A DNA stretch of 17,728 nt, from the NCBI GenBank assembly GCA_023388555.1, contig JAEWGA010000040.1:1-17728 (forward strand), read 5' to 3'. A program made the position numbers and the translations under genes. The stretch comes from Bacteroidota bacterium (GTDB taxonomy: Bacteria > Bacteroidota > Bacteroidia > Bacteroidales > Porphyromonadaceae). Each line of letters opens with the position of its first letter. The stretch's first letter is position 1. Below are positions 6,905 through 15,401 of the stretch, in pieces. The notes beneath the pieces are model-generated. The model made no database searches, was not told the DNA's origin, and saw nothing but the letters and a program-made list of their open reading frames with translations.

Positions 6905-7225
6905 ATGACACCAGAAGAGAAACTAACAATAGAGCAGAATATTGTAAAGATGCTCAAAACCGTATACGACCCGGAGATCCCTGTAAATGTTTACGACCTG
7001 GGGCTTATTTATGAGGTGGACGTTCAGGATACTGCCGATGTGGAAGTGACTATGACCTTAACGGCACCGAATTGTCCTGCTGCGGACTTTATTGTGGAGG
7101 ATGTAAAGATGAAGGTGGAGTCCGTTAAAGGTGTTAAAACCGTGAAGGTAACTCTGACCTTTGAACCAGAATGGGATAGGAGCATGATGAGTGAAGAAGC
7201 TCTGTTGGAATTAGGATTCCTATGA
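6905..7225 (+). CDS. DUF59/MIP18-family Fe-S cluster assembly factor
   Basis: A 106-residue cytosolic protein of the MIP18/DUF59 (SufT, PaaD-like) family, linked to iron-sulfur cluster maturation. The family signature DPEIPVNVYDLGLIY is at 22-36. TLTAPNCPAAD at 51-61 carries the conserved Cys57, and the C-terminal EPEWDRSMMSEEALLELG is typical of the bacterial branch. Length is normal for the single-domain form. It begins 4 bp after the S41 gene and overlaps lpxH by 4 bp (ATGA), so it is almost certainly co-transcribed with both. No suf gene is in view, so its client proteins cannot be inferred from context. Confidence 0.9.
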   Translation: MTPEEKLTIEQNIVKMLKTVYDPEIPVNVYDLGLIYEVDVQDTADVEVTMTLTAPNCPAADFIVEDVKMKVESVKGVKTVKVTLTFEPEWDRSMMSEEALLELGFL

Positions 7226-7989
7226 CGAGAAACAGGGTTTATTTTGTATCCGACATCCACTTAGGCTCGCCGTACCATAAGGACCCCAAGGAGGTTGAGC
7301 GTAGGTTTGTAACCTGGCTTAGAGGCCTGGCATTGGATGCCAAAGCCCTTTATTTGGTTGGCGATATATTTGACTATTGGTTTGAGTACAAATATGTTGT
7401 GCCCCGAGGGTATGTGCGTTTATTAGGTGCCATAGCGGATTTGGTAGATAAGGGAGTGGAGGTTCACTTCTTTACTGGCAACCACGATTTATGGGTACGG
7501 GACTATTTGGAAACAGAGGTTGGCGTAATACTCCATACTGCTCCCTATACAGCCGAGATAGATGGAAAACAATTCTTTATAGCTCACGGAGATGAGTTTG
7601 ATTATAGAAAGAAGTCGTTCCGTTTATTACGGGCTATTTTTCATAGTAAACTTTGTAGGGTGTTGTATGCCGCAGTACACCCACGCTGGACGGTGGGTTT
7701 AGCTATGAGATGGTCCTTACAAAGCAGGAAGAAAGGCGTACAGTTACCCGGAACAGAGTACCAAGGGGAAGAGCGCGAATATTTGGTGGAATATGCTAAG
7801 AACCGGATTTTAACAGAGGGGGTAGACGCACCCCATTTCTTTGTTTTTGGGCATAGGCATATAATGTTGGACTTGATGTTATCGCGCCAGTCCAGGATAA
7901 TAGTATTGGGGGATTGGATAAATTATGACTCTTATGCTGTTTGGGATGGCGAGTGTATGGTACTGGCTACATTAAAAACGGAACAGTAA
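7222..7989 (+). CDS. lpxH: UDP-2,3-diacylglucosamine diphosphatase LpxH
   Basis: A 255-residue metallophosphoesterase, assigned to the lipid A step that cleaves UDP-2,3-diacylglucosamine to lipid X and UMP at the cytoplasmic side of the inner membrane. Metal-binding motifs are in order: SDIHLG at 10-15 (Asp11, His13), GDIFDYW at 47-53 (Asp48), GNHD at 86-89, AHGDE at 121-125 and GHRH at 210-213. Residues 135-160 form the amphipathic/hydrophobic insertion expected of a membrane-associated LpxH. Start and length fit the family, and the ATG overlaps the previous stop. It is the last gene of the packed parC cluster. A related LpxH2-like or unassigned phosphoesterase is possible, but DYWFEY and the C-terminal GHRH agree with LpxH of Bacteroidetes. 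Confidence 0.88.
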   Translation: MTRNRVYFVSDIHLGSPYHKDPKEVERRFVTWLRGLALDAKALYLVGDIFDYWFEYKYVVPRGYVRLLGAIADLVDKGVEVHFFTGNHDLWVRDYLETEVGVILHTAPYTAEIDGKQFFIAHGDEFDYRKKSFRLLRAIFHSKLCRVLYAAVHPRWTVGLAMRWSLQSRKKGVQLPGTEYQGEEREYLVEYAKNRILTEGVDAPHFFVFGHRHIMLDLMLSRQSRIIVLGDWINYDSYAVWDGECMVLATLKTEQ

Positions 7990-8107
7990 TACGAAAAGTT
8001 TTACGGATGTGTGTTTAGGCTGTTAACCCCATACTCCACCTTTTACCAGTACTTAGGACCTTGAAGAGTGTAGCTGTTTAATATTAAGCCCTAATTTATT
8101 AAGGGGT

Positions 8108-10081
8108 ATGTGCAGAAAAAAAGTAGTGCAAACGTTTATACAAGCTGTTTTCAAAAGGCTTTATGTAGGCTCGCAAATAATTAAGGCTACATTGGGTTTC
8201 CTAATGTTGGGGAGTGCCCTTGTTACTTTAATATCCTGTCAGCATTACTCGCCGGTTGTAGGAGCGTTGGTAATAGACCCTACCTTACCTCCTTTACACA
8301 ATGAACGCTTGCCTATAGGGGTTGCTTTGGATATGGTAGGTACGGATAGAGACCTACTTAGCCCTAACCTCCTTCTTAATAGTAACCTTGAGCTGGCTCC
8401 AGCTTTGCCTAACTGTGCTTTTAATTTTGCCGACTCTACCCTAACAACTCCCAACGGGTACAAAACGTTTTATCCGTTACAACCCTTGCATTATGGGTGG
8501 GATGTAATACAAGGCCATGCCGAGGTGCAAAGGGAGCAAGGGTTACAGCATAGCTTATCCTTCCTCCGGTTATGCGCTACGCCCGACTCCCTGCACAATA
8601 TTACTGTTAGGCAACGTATACGGAGTTATGTAAGTCAGAACAAAGATTCGCTTTGGTTTTCTTGTAAACTTCGGAGTAAATTGGAGTCTACAAGTGTTGC
8701 TATTTTGCTAACCGATAGTTTAGGACGGGCGTGTAGTAATAAACTGACTTTTAATACTACAAACGAATGGTCCTTGCAAACAGGCTTGTTGGTAGTGGAT
8801 TCCTCTGTACAAAAAAGCTATTTAACGCTCTCGGTAGCCTCTGCTTCTTGCTTGGATGTAACTCAGCTTTCATTGCAACAGGCAGGACCATCATTAACCG
8901 AACAACTAACCCGTTACTTGGCTCCCTTACAGTTAGAGTATATACGTCACCCCAGCGGACAAGTAGCTAATGGCTATTATCCTAATACTTATCCTATCCC
9001 TTTGCAGAAGCCTACCTCCCAGTGGTATTTAACCCAAAGAGAGGGGACTGGTAGTTTCCAGTATCCGGAGTTATTAACCCTATGTGAAAACCTTGGAGCG
9101 CACCCTATTTATATTGTAAATGTGGGTATAACATCTCCCGATGCTATGCCCCGAAGCGAAGATATTACAGAGCTGCCAGCGCGAATAGAAAAGGTGGCAG
9201 CTTTGGCAAAGAAGATGCTAAGAAGTTCGCACAAAACAAGCAAAGGGCCTATTATACAGTTAGGGTATAATATGAGTAGTCAGGACTATTTCCGGCGCTT
9301 CCAAGCTTTCCGGAAAGTGCTACAAAGCGATACCCTAAATATCGATTTAATTAGCGGTGCCGACCTCTCTTCTTCTGCCCCGTTCAGTGATATTATTTAC
9401 GATGTAGCTGGGGTGAAAATATCTTATCCAGAATTACAGAATTACCTCCCGTTTGGTGATAATCCGGCAGCGTACATACGGCAACCTATTATGTTAGGAC
9501 AGGTGCAATTTGAACATTGTAGCACTCCACATTATTTGCCCGATTTACTTCAGCGAGGAATTTTCCTCATCCAAGCAGAACAGAAAGCCATGCTCCTTAA
9601 AGGCGTTTCAATGAATCCATTGCTTGCTTCGGCCGATGGGAATGCCTTAGGAGTGTTTACTGTTAACGGCTCAAAGTTACAACCTACTAACCTGTATTGG
9701 TTACTAAAGGATTTTATACAATGCCGGGGCGACTTGCTTAGGCAGGGAGAACAAAATTTGGAGTCCGACGCAGTACACCGATCACCGTTACTGTATACTT
9801 CATTAACCTCGCTTAAAGGGGACTCCTTGTATTATCTTAAGGCAGCCAATGCAACACGTCACCCCCTAACTTACCGGTGGAACGTGTCGTCCTTAAATGC
9901 TTCTTCGTGTAAAATATCGGTTATTAGGTATAGGCTTCGGCAACGCTTGGAGAGCATTAGCCCCAATCCACAATACCTACGAGAAGAGCAAGAGCTACCT
10001 ATATCCAAATTAACGGGGCTTTCGTATACCTTTTCTCCGTACGAGTGGGCTGTTTTTAAAATAGAAGTGCTTAAAGAGTAG
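8108..10081 (+). CDS. Lipoprotein resembling GH51 arabinofuranosidase, catalytic residues apparently lost
   Basis: A 657-residue protein with a long basic N-terminus, a hydrophobic stretch at about 28-42 and a lipobox LISC (Cys44), so probably an envelope lipoprotein. Residues 85-100 (NLLLNSNLE) and 125-260 resemble the opening segment and inserted sandwich domain of GH51 enzymes. The barrel part shows RHPSGQVANGY at 280-290 and ELLTLCENLGAHPIYIVNVG at 321-340, matching GH51 order. Where GH51 has the acid/base in GNE, this protein has LGYN (385-388). Where the nucleophile sits after a strand ending in GE, it has LGQV (463-466). Both glutamates therefore look replaced, by Asn and Gln. A C-terminal sandwich is plausible from 560 on. 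It may bind sugar or act structurally. Assignment is by recalled family patterns, so the fold is likely and loss of activity inferred. No TAnnTTTG box lies in the 118-bp upstream gap. Confidence 0.7.
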   Translation: MCRKKVVQTFIQAVFKRLYVGSQIIKATLGFLMLGSALVTLISCQHYSPVVGALVIDPTLPPLHNERLPIGVALDMVGTDRDLLSPNLLLNSNLELAPALPNCAFNFADSTLTTPNGYKTFYPLQPLHYGWDVIQGHAEVQREQGLQHSLSFLRLCATPDSLHNITVRQRIRSYVSQNKDSLWFSCKLRSKLESTSVAILLTDSLGRACSNKLTFNTTNEWSLQTGLLVVDSSVQKSYLTLSVASASCLDVTQLSLQQAGPSLTEQLTRYLAPLQLEYIRHPSGQVANGYYPNTYPIPLQKPTSQWYLTQREGTGSFQYPELLTLCENLGAHPIYIVNVGITSPDAMPRSEDITELPARIEKVAALAKKMLRSSHKTSKGPIIQLGYNMSSQDYFRRFQAFRKVLQSDTLNIDLISGADLSSSAPFSDIIYDVAGVKISYPELQNYLPFGDNPAAYIRQPIMLGQVQFEHCSTPHYLPDLLQRGIFLIQAEQKAMLLKGVSMNPLLASADGNALGVFTVNGSKLQPTNLYWLLKDFIQCRGDLLRQGEQNLESDAVHRSPLLYTSLTSLKGDSLYYLKAANATRHPLTYRWNVSSLNASSCKISVIRYRLRQRLESISPNPQYLREEQELPISKLTGLSYTFSPYEWAVFKIEVLKE

Positions 10082-10082
10082 T

Positions 10083-10218
10083 ATGCCTTGGAGGCTTATA
10101 GCGGTGTTTTTCGTTTTAATTCCTCTTGTGTTTTTTGCCTCCAGCAGTGTTGTTTAGGATACAACCGTGAATATAGGGGGCTACGGCCGAATAGGAGTAG
10201 CGGTAGGTGTGTTGTTGA
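10083..10218 (+). pseudogene. Possible fossil 5' end of an outer-membrane protein gene
   Basis: Starting 1 bp after the previous stop, an ATG opens 24 codons that read as a signal peptide: MPWRLIAVFFVLIPLVFF followed by ASSSVV, then TAG. In the same frame beyond the stop is DTTVNIGGYGRIGV, which looks like the mature start of a Bacteroidetes outer-membrane protein. A single C-to-T change (CAG to TAG, Gln to stop) would join the two. The frame then runs into DNA antisense to the U32 gene's conserved C-terminus near 10218. I infer a once-intact gene, cotranscribed with the lipoprotein, that has lost its 3' part and gained a stop. It could also be chance or a real 24-residue peptide. Confidence 0.35.
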
Positions 10219-12079
10219 ACAAAAGCATTTGGCATTTTACGCAATCGAACCTCAGCAGGAATCTTAAATTACGTTCGGGGTTAACCAAGTACCAGTTGTG
10301 CTTAATATCCTTTCCTTTGTAGTGTTGTAGGTGGGGGCATTTTCCTATGCTGTAGCGGATGCAATACTTGGAAATCATTACTGCGCCTTGGGGGGTGGGG
10401 GCTAATTCGTAGGCTTGGGCAATGTTTTGTGCCCCGTTTTGGGCATAAAACTGGCGAGCATAGCTGTTGCTAACATTGGCAAGGTAGGAGATTGTTTTAG
10501 GGAAGAAGGCTGAGGGTATAGTAGTGCGTTTGGGCGGAATACGGCTTTGTTTCATGTATTCGGTAACGTTAGCACTTAGCCCCGCAATAACATCTCTGCG
10601 CAGTTGTGCCAGTACAGAGCGCGGGATAAAATAGTCCTGAGAAGAGTCGCACTCAATATTTATACCTTGCAAAGCGTAGGGGGTATTGCCGAGTTTCCCT
10701 AAGACTTCTTGTATTACTTGTTTTTGTGGTTTTTGCGCTATCTCTCCAAGGTGTGTAGCCGTGGATGCATAGGATATACCCAGGTTGGGTTGAATGGCAA
10801 TTAGCTTTATACCGGTTGGGTTTACTTTCAACTGCATGGATAGGGGGCATTTACGCTCCATAGGGGTGTTTTGCAGGTATTGTATATAGGCGTTATCCCA
10901 GCTGCGGTACACTGTTGTACCCACGGTAAGGGTTGGGGGAACACGAGGAACTGTTAGCACATTGCCATTGCTCGTGTTGGCTCGGAATCCATTAGTGGCT
11001 CCGTTGGCTTCAAAAAATGTGAACCCGTCGCCGTTATGTATTTCTATCTCTTTGGGGGTGTGTAGGGTTATGGTATTGCCTGTTATTTTGCTTACTTTCC
11101 CAGCGTAAACACCAATAGACTTTGGGGTGGCGGGGTTGGCAAGGTCGTCTGCGCCCCGCCCTTGTTCGGAGAATGTTGTGTATCCACGGTTAAATATGGC
11201 GTTTATATCGGGGGTAAAGGCCGGTGGATTTGCATTGGGAACAGAGCGGCGTGTAAAGTTAGGATGTTCGGTTATGAAGTTATCTAATAAACGGCTGTAG
11301 TGAGCTGTAACGGTTTGTACATAGGAGGCATCTTTGAGACGCCCTTCTATCTTGAAGGATGTCACACCCGCTTCTATGAGTTGTGGCAGAATGGTAGAGC
11401 GGTTTAGATCCTTAACCGAAAGCAGGTGTTGTCCCCTCACGAGAACGTTCCCGGTATCGTCCACTAAGTTGAAAGGCAACCTGCACACTTGCGAACAGTT
11501 CCCCCGGTTAGCACTTCGTTGGGTGTTGATCGAGGCAGAAGCATAGCACTGACCGCTGTAACAAACACATAAGGCACCATGGACAAAAGCCTCGAGCCGT
11601 ACGTTAGGAACGGCCTGGTGTATTTGTGCTATTTGACTTGGCGACAACTCGCGTGCAACAACTATTTGTTCCAATCCTTGGGCGGCCCAAAACGCTATTT
11701 TACTGGCCTCGGTATTGTGCATTTGGGTGCTGCCATGCAATGGGATAGGGGGCATAGGTGCATTAAGGAGTGCTGTGTCCTGTACAATTAGGGCATCTGC
11801 TCCAACCTCGTAAAGTTGGTGTGCAAGGGTTATGGCGTGTTCCACCTCGTGTTCGTACAGTATGGTGTTTAGTGTTACAAATACGCGGGCACCGTAGGTG
11901 TGTGCAAAGTCGCATAACAAGCTAATATCACTAATACTGTTAGTGGCCGAGGCTCTGGCACCAAAGGCTGGTGCACCAATATATACGGCATCGGCCCCAG
12001 CAAGAATGGCAATTTTGCCTATTTCTAAGTTTTTTGCTGGAGCCAGTAGCTCTAATTGTGTGGCAACTGTTGGTGTCAT
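10181..12079 (-). CDS. U32 family protein, RlhA-like (23S rRNA hydroxylation)
   Basis: A 632-residue member of the former peptidase U32 family. It starts with LLAPAKNLEIGKIAILAGADAVYIG-type residues of the TIM barrel (10-35) and carries the family cysteine cluster in CVCYSGQCYAS and NRGNCSQVCR (Cys171, 173, 178, 195, 199), part of a likely Fe-S site. Length and the extended C-terminal half (about 330-600) match the longer YdcP/RlhA type rather than the short UbiU/TrhP types. The probable role is therefore prephenate-dependent 5-hydroxylation of a cytidine in 23S rRNA. That subgroup call rests on length and layout. It begins 9 bp after upp, so it should be the last gene of the minus-strand operon. 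The final residues after CQMLLF look unlike the family and overlap the putative gene fossil on the other strand. Confidence 0.85.
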   Translation of the reverse strand: MTPTVATQLELLAPAKNLEIGKIAILAGADAVYIGAPAFGARASATNSISDISLLCDFAHTYGARVFVTLNTILYEHEVEHAITLAHQLYEVGADALIVQDTALLNAPMPPIPLHGSTQMHNTEASKIAFWAAQGLEQIVVARELSPSQIAQIHQAVPNVRLEAFVHGALCVCYSGQCYASASINTQRSANRGNCSQVCRLPFNLVDDTGNVLVRGQHLLSVKDLNRSTILPQLIEAGVTSFKIEGRLKDASYVQTVTAHYSRLLDNFITEHPNFTRRSVPNANPPAFTPDINAIFNRGYTTFSEQGRGADDLANPATPKSIGVYAGKVSKITGNTITLHTPKEIEIHNGDGFTFFEANGATNGFRANTSNGNVLTVPRVPPTLTVGTTVYRSWDNAYIQYLQNTPMERKCPLSMQLKVNPTGIKLIAIQPNLGISYASTATHLGEIAQKPQKQVIQEVLGKLGNTPYALQGINIECDSSQDYFIPRSVLAQLRRDVIAGLSANVTEYMKQSRIPPKRTTIPSAFFPKTISYLANVSNSYARQFYAQNGAQNIAQAYELAPTPQGAVMISKYCIRYSIGKCPHLQHYKGKDIKHNWYLVNPERNLRFLLRFDCVKCQMLLFNNTPTATPIRP

Positions 12080-12088
12080 TTGCCGTTG

Positions 12089-12742
12089 TTAGTCCAATTT
12101 AGGACCAAATGCCAAATCGCCGGCATCGCCAAGCCCTGGTATAATGTAGGAGTGTTCGTCTATTTCCTGGTCCAAGGCGGCAAGCCACACCGTACTATCG
12201 GCAGGTAGTACTTTCTCCAAACAATCCAGTGCAGGCTGGCTTGCTATAACCGATGCAATGTGTATTTGGGCTGGCTTCCCTTTTGTAATAAGCGCTTTAT
12301 AACCTAATTCCATGGAGCTTCCTGTAGCTAACATGGGGTCCGTGATGATTAGTGTTTTATTTTGAACGGAAGGCGAAGCTATGTATTCTATATGAACATC
12401 GAAGTTGAGCCTGTCCTTGTACTTCCGGTAAGCAGATACAAAGGCATTTTCCGACGCATCGATGTAGTTCACAAATCCTTGGTGAAAGGGTAACCCAGCT
12501 CTTAGAATTGTTGCAACAACAATGGGGTTTGTTGGGAGGTGCTCTTGAGCTATCCCTAAAGGCGTATGTACATCGGTAGCCTTGTAAGTGAAGGTTTTAC
12601 TTATTTCGTATGCCATAATTTCTCCTACCCGCTCAATGTTACGGCGAAAGCGAAGCCTATCTTTCTGTACTGTAACGTCCCTAAGCTCGGCTACAAACTT
12701 GTTAAGCAGAGAGTGCGTCTGGGATAAATTTATAACTTTCAT
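12089..12742 (-). CDS. upp: Uracil phosphoribosyltransferase
   Basis: A 217-residue cytosolic salvage enzyme making UMP from uracil and PRPP. Visible motifs are ILRAGLPF at 79-86, the PRPP loop IITDPMLATGSS at 132-143 and the uracil-binding C-terminal segment YIIPGLGDAGDLAFGPK at 199-215. Length and the complete C-terminus are normal. It lies 22 bp after mltF and 9 bp before the U32 gene, so it is probably transcribed with both. I see no attenuator, PyrR-type site or TAnnTTTG box in the short upstream gap. Confidence 0.95.
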   Translation of the reverse strand: MKVINLSQTHSLLNKFVAELRDVTVQKDRLRFRRNIERVGEIMAYEISKTFTYKATDVHTPLGIAQEHLPTNPIVVATILRAGLPFHQGFVNYIDASENAFVSAYRKYKDRLNFDVHIEYIASPSVQNKTLIITDPMLATGSSMELGYKALITKGKPAQIHIASVIASQPALDCLEKVLPADSTVWLAALDQEIDEHSYIIPGLGDAGDLAFGPKLD

Positions 12743-12764
12743 ATTTATAGTGTTAGCATGTTAG

Positions 12765-14165
12765 TTAATGAGGTGAGTTGCGTAGTAAGTTCTTGTATTC
12801 GTTGGACTTCTGAATCACATTTCTTACATAGTTCACGGTTTCCTTTCCTCGCATATACCCAAATTTGCATACTGGGTCATTATAATACTTGGGGTTACTT
12901 TTTAGGAGAACGCATTTTTCTACCGCATTGTTCCATGAGGTACTTGGTAGGCCTAATTTTTTTGCAAGGCGGCAAGCATCTTGTATGTGCCCAATACCAG
13001 CGTTATAGGAGGCTAAGGTGAAGCGAATTTTGTCTGTGCTATCGGGGATGTGTTCAAAGTATTGGGAATAATGTCGTAAATAGTCCGTAGCTATGCGAAC
13101 GGCTATGTTGGGGTTCATAAGGTCTTGTTTATTAGCCCCGAAAGCTTTCCCGGTAGAGGGCATAATGCCCATTAGCCCTACGGCTCCAGACCACCCTACT
13201 ACCGAGGGGCGAAACCTGGACTCTTGGAAGGCTATAGCTGCCAATAACGTCCAGTCCCACGGAAAACTGCTGGCGGCATCCTGAAATATTTTATCGTACG
13301 GAGATATTGTTCCGGTTGCCCATGTTGTACTAACCTCCCCTATGTTTTTATTCCAGTATAGGAGGGAATAAGCATCGTGTAATGAAAACTCTTCTTCGTG
13401 GTGTTTAAAGAAGCTTGTTAGTGAGTCTCCCAGCTCGGTATTCGTTTTGTTTGCAATCCAACTGTAGCGCAGGGGGACACTAATTCTTGTTTTGATGTCC
13501 AATTCGGGGTTATATTTCTTGTATACGTTGGCCAAACGTTCCTCTGCTATGGCAAGGAAATCGGGATCCTTTTTAATAGAGTCGAGCATCTCTTCTACTC
13601 CTATATTATCCAGTTCCACCAATTGGAACTCCTTATGATGCCCCATTTCTTGGTCTATTTGTTCCATCCGTTGTTGTTCGGCACTTCCTTGCAGCACATG
13701 TATTCGGTGCTGATGCATCTCCAGTACGGAGCGGATAGGTGTTTGGGATATGTGCTGTACCAGTACAAGGGCACTTGTGTTGGTGGGCCCGCAACAAGTA
13801 AACTCTTGGAGGTGCTGGGTAGTCATGGCAATAGGGGTAATACAAACATCTATAGTGCCATTGGCAACCCACTTATAAAGGGTGTCGATAGAGGAGGTTA
13901 GCTGTATGCTGGGAAACAAACTGTAATGTTTGGAAAAGGCCAACACCTTTTGGTACTCATAGCCTTGGCTTTCACCACGGTACATAAAGAAAATAGCGGG
14001 CGAGGTAATGGTACCTATCCGTAAAGTATCGGAGGCGAGTATTTCTTTCCAGCCTCGGGCTTCCAAGGGGTGTTTCTTCTTTTCCTTTGGAAAGCAAGCC
14101 ACCAGCCCTAATAGCAAGCAAGCAGTAGGGAAAAGAAATAACACTTGCCTTGTTAATTTACTCAT
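12765..14165 (-). CDS. mltF: MltF-like membrane-bound lytic transglycosylase
   Basis: A 466-residue lipoprotein that should cleave peptidoglycan glycan strands non-hydrolytically. The signal LLLGLVAC puts the lipidated Cys at 24. Residues about 45-270 resemble a family 3 solute-binding domain (LRIGTITSPAIFFMYRG, then YEYQKVLAFSKHY), the regulatory half of MltF. The SLT domain follows at 290-450. Catalytic Glu315 is in AFQESRF, and GAVGLMGIMPSTG (328-339) and LASYNAGIGHI are intact, so activity is expected. It lies 19 bp after the rRNA methyltransferase gene and 22 bp before upp. Domain order and length agree with Bacteroidetes MltF proteins. Confidence 0.92.
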   Translation of the reverse strand: MSKLTRQVLFLFPTACLLLGLVACFPKEKKKHPLEARGWKEILASDTLRIGTITSPAIFFMYRGESQGYEYQKVLAFSKHYSLFPSIQLTSSIDTLYKWVANGTIDVCITPIAMTTQHLQEFTCCGPTNTSALVLVQHISQTPIRSVLEMHQHRIHVLQGSAEQQRMEQIDQEMGHHKEFQLVELDNIGVEEMLDSIKKDPDFLAIAEERLANVYKKYNPELDIKTRISVPLRYSWIANKTNTELGDSLTSFFKHHEEEFSLHDAYSLLYWNKNIGEVSTTWATGTISPYDKIFQDAASSFPWDWTLLAAIAFQESRFRPSVVGWSGAVGLMGIMPSTGKAFGANKQDLMNPNIAVRIATDYLRHYSQYFEHIPDSTDKIRFTLASYNAGIGHIQDACRLAKKLGLPSTSWNNAVEKCVLLKSNPKYYNDPVCKFGYMRGKETVNYVRNVIQKSNEYKNLLRNSPH

Positions 14166-14184
14166 AGCCCAGTGGTGGTAGTAT

Positions 14185-15381
14185 TTACTCTACGTACAAA
14201 ACAAGACCCTTTAAGTATTCGCCTTCGGGGTGATACATACTTATGGGGTGGTCTGCTGGTTGAGATAAGAAGTGTAGTATACGTATCTTTCTTTTTGCCG
14301 CCAATGAGGCCGTAAATATTGCCTGCCGGAATTGCGTGGCGGTTATGGCTTGCGAACACGAAAAGGTAAAGAGTATACCTCCAGGTGCAATTTTTTTTAT
14401 TGCCTCGGTATTGATGCGTCGGTATCCTTGTAGGGCGTTGGTTGCTACGCCACGGTGCTTGGCGAATGCTGGGGGGTCTAATACAATTAAGTCGTATTCC
14501 CCATACTCCATATTCTCCAGGTACTTAAAGGCATCTACGGCTAAGGCTTTGTGGCGGTTGCTTATTTCGATGGGGAAATTAAGTTCCACATTTTTGTAGG
14601 TTAGGTCGATAGCCTTAGGAGAACTATCGACCGATACCACTTGGGTGGCACCACTTCTTAGCGCATACAATGAGAACCCTCCGGTATAACAGAATACGTT
14701 GAGTACGCGTCGGTTATGGGCGTAACGCTCAAGCAGACGACGGTTTTCTCTTTGGTCAATAAAGAATCCTGTTTTTTGCCCTTTCTCAATATCGGGAATG
14801 AAGCGTATGCCATACTCTTGGCAGGCTGGGGTATTGTAAATGCCCCATAGTATACCTGTGCTATCGGGGATGTTAGTGCGGTGGGGTAGTGTAGTGTCGG
14901 ATTTATAATAAATACAGGACAGCTCTGCTCCATAAACCTTTTGTATGGCTTGTGCTATTTCGTGCCTTACCAAATGGATGCCAACGGTGTGGGCTTGCAT
15001 AACAGCCACATCCCCGTAAATGTCCACTACTAAGCCAGGAATAAAATCTCCCTCCCCATGAATTAGTCGGTACGTACAACTGTTGTCGGAAGCTAAGCCC
15101 AATGCTTTTCGTAATTCATACGCGTGAGCAATTCTGTTTTCCCAGAAGTTAGCATCTATATCTTCGTCCTCATTAAAAGTGAGGATGCGAACAGCAATAC
15201 TTCCCAATTCGTAGTACCCACGTGCTACAAATTGGTTGGTATTATCTACCACATTAACTAATTCGCCGTCCGCAGGTTGGATATTAGTAGTAGCCAAAGC
15301 CCCCGAGAAAATCCACGGATGTAATCGGGTTAAGGACTGCATTTTATTTTTTCGTAGCTGGAGTGTGGGAATTGTACTCAT
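14185..15381 (-). CDS. RlmI-like 23S rRNA (cytosine-C5) methyltransferase
   Basis: A 398-residue SAM-dependent RNA methyltransferase of the PUA-RlmI family, which in E. coli makes m5C1962 in 23S rRNA. Residues 6-75 fit the PUA domain (LHPWIFSGAL, VARGYYELGSIAVRIL). A middle linker domain ends in GQKTGFFIDQREN (201-213). The Rossmann domain shows motif I VLNVFCYTGGFSLYAL at 226-241, motif IV LDPPAFAK at 301-308 and motif VI FSCS at 340-343, with Cys342 the expected catalytic cysteine. Length is normal. It starts 20 bp after the exonuclease gene. The exact rRNA target is taken from the family. Confidence 0.9.
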   Translation of the reverse strand: MSTIPTLQLRKNKMQSLTRLHPWIFSGALATTNIQPADGELVNVVDNTNQFVARGYYELGSIAVRILTFNEDEDIDANFWENRIAHAYELRKALGLASDNSCTYRLIHGEGDFIPGLVVDIYGDVAVMQAHTVGIHLVRHEIAQAIQKVYGAELSCIYYKSDTTLPHRTNIPDSTGILWGIYNTPACQEYGIRFIPDIEKGQKTGFFIDQRENRRLLERYAHNRRVLNVFCYTGGFSLYALRSGATQVVSVDSSPKAIDLTYKNVELNFPIEISNRHKALAVDAFKYLENMEYGEYDLIVLDPPAFAKHRGVATNALQGYRRINTEAIKKIAPGGILFTFSCSQAITATQFRQAIFTASLAAKRKIRILHFLSQPADHPISMYHPEGEYLKGLVLYVE

Positions 15382-15401
15382 ATATTAACGAAGGGTTTAC
15401 T

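Noticed and set aside
10089..10143. Perfect TGGAGGC/GCCTCCA inverted repeat as a terminator for the convergent genes
   Set aside because: The 7-bp arms enclose a 41-base loop, too large for an intrinsic terminator; the arms may be chance.
12758..13021. Plus-strand 87-codon frame opposite mltF
   Set aside because: It is antisense to the SLT domain, whose motifs are intact; no promoter or family match.
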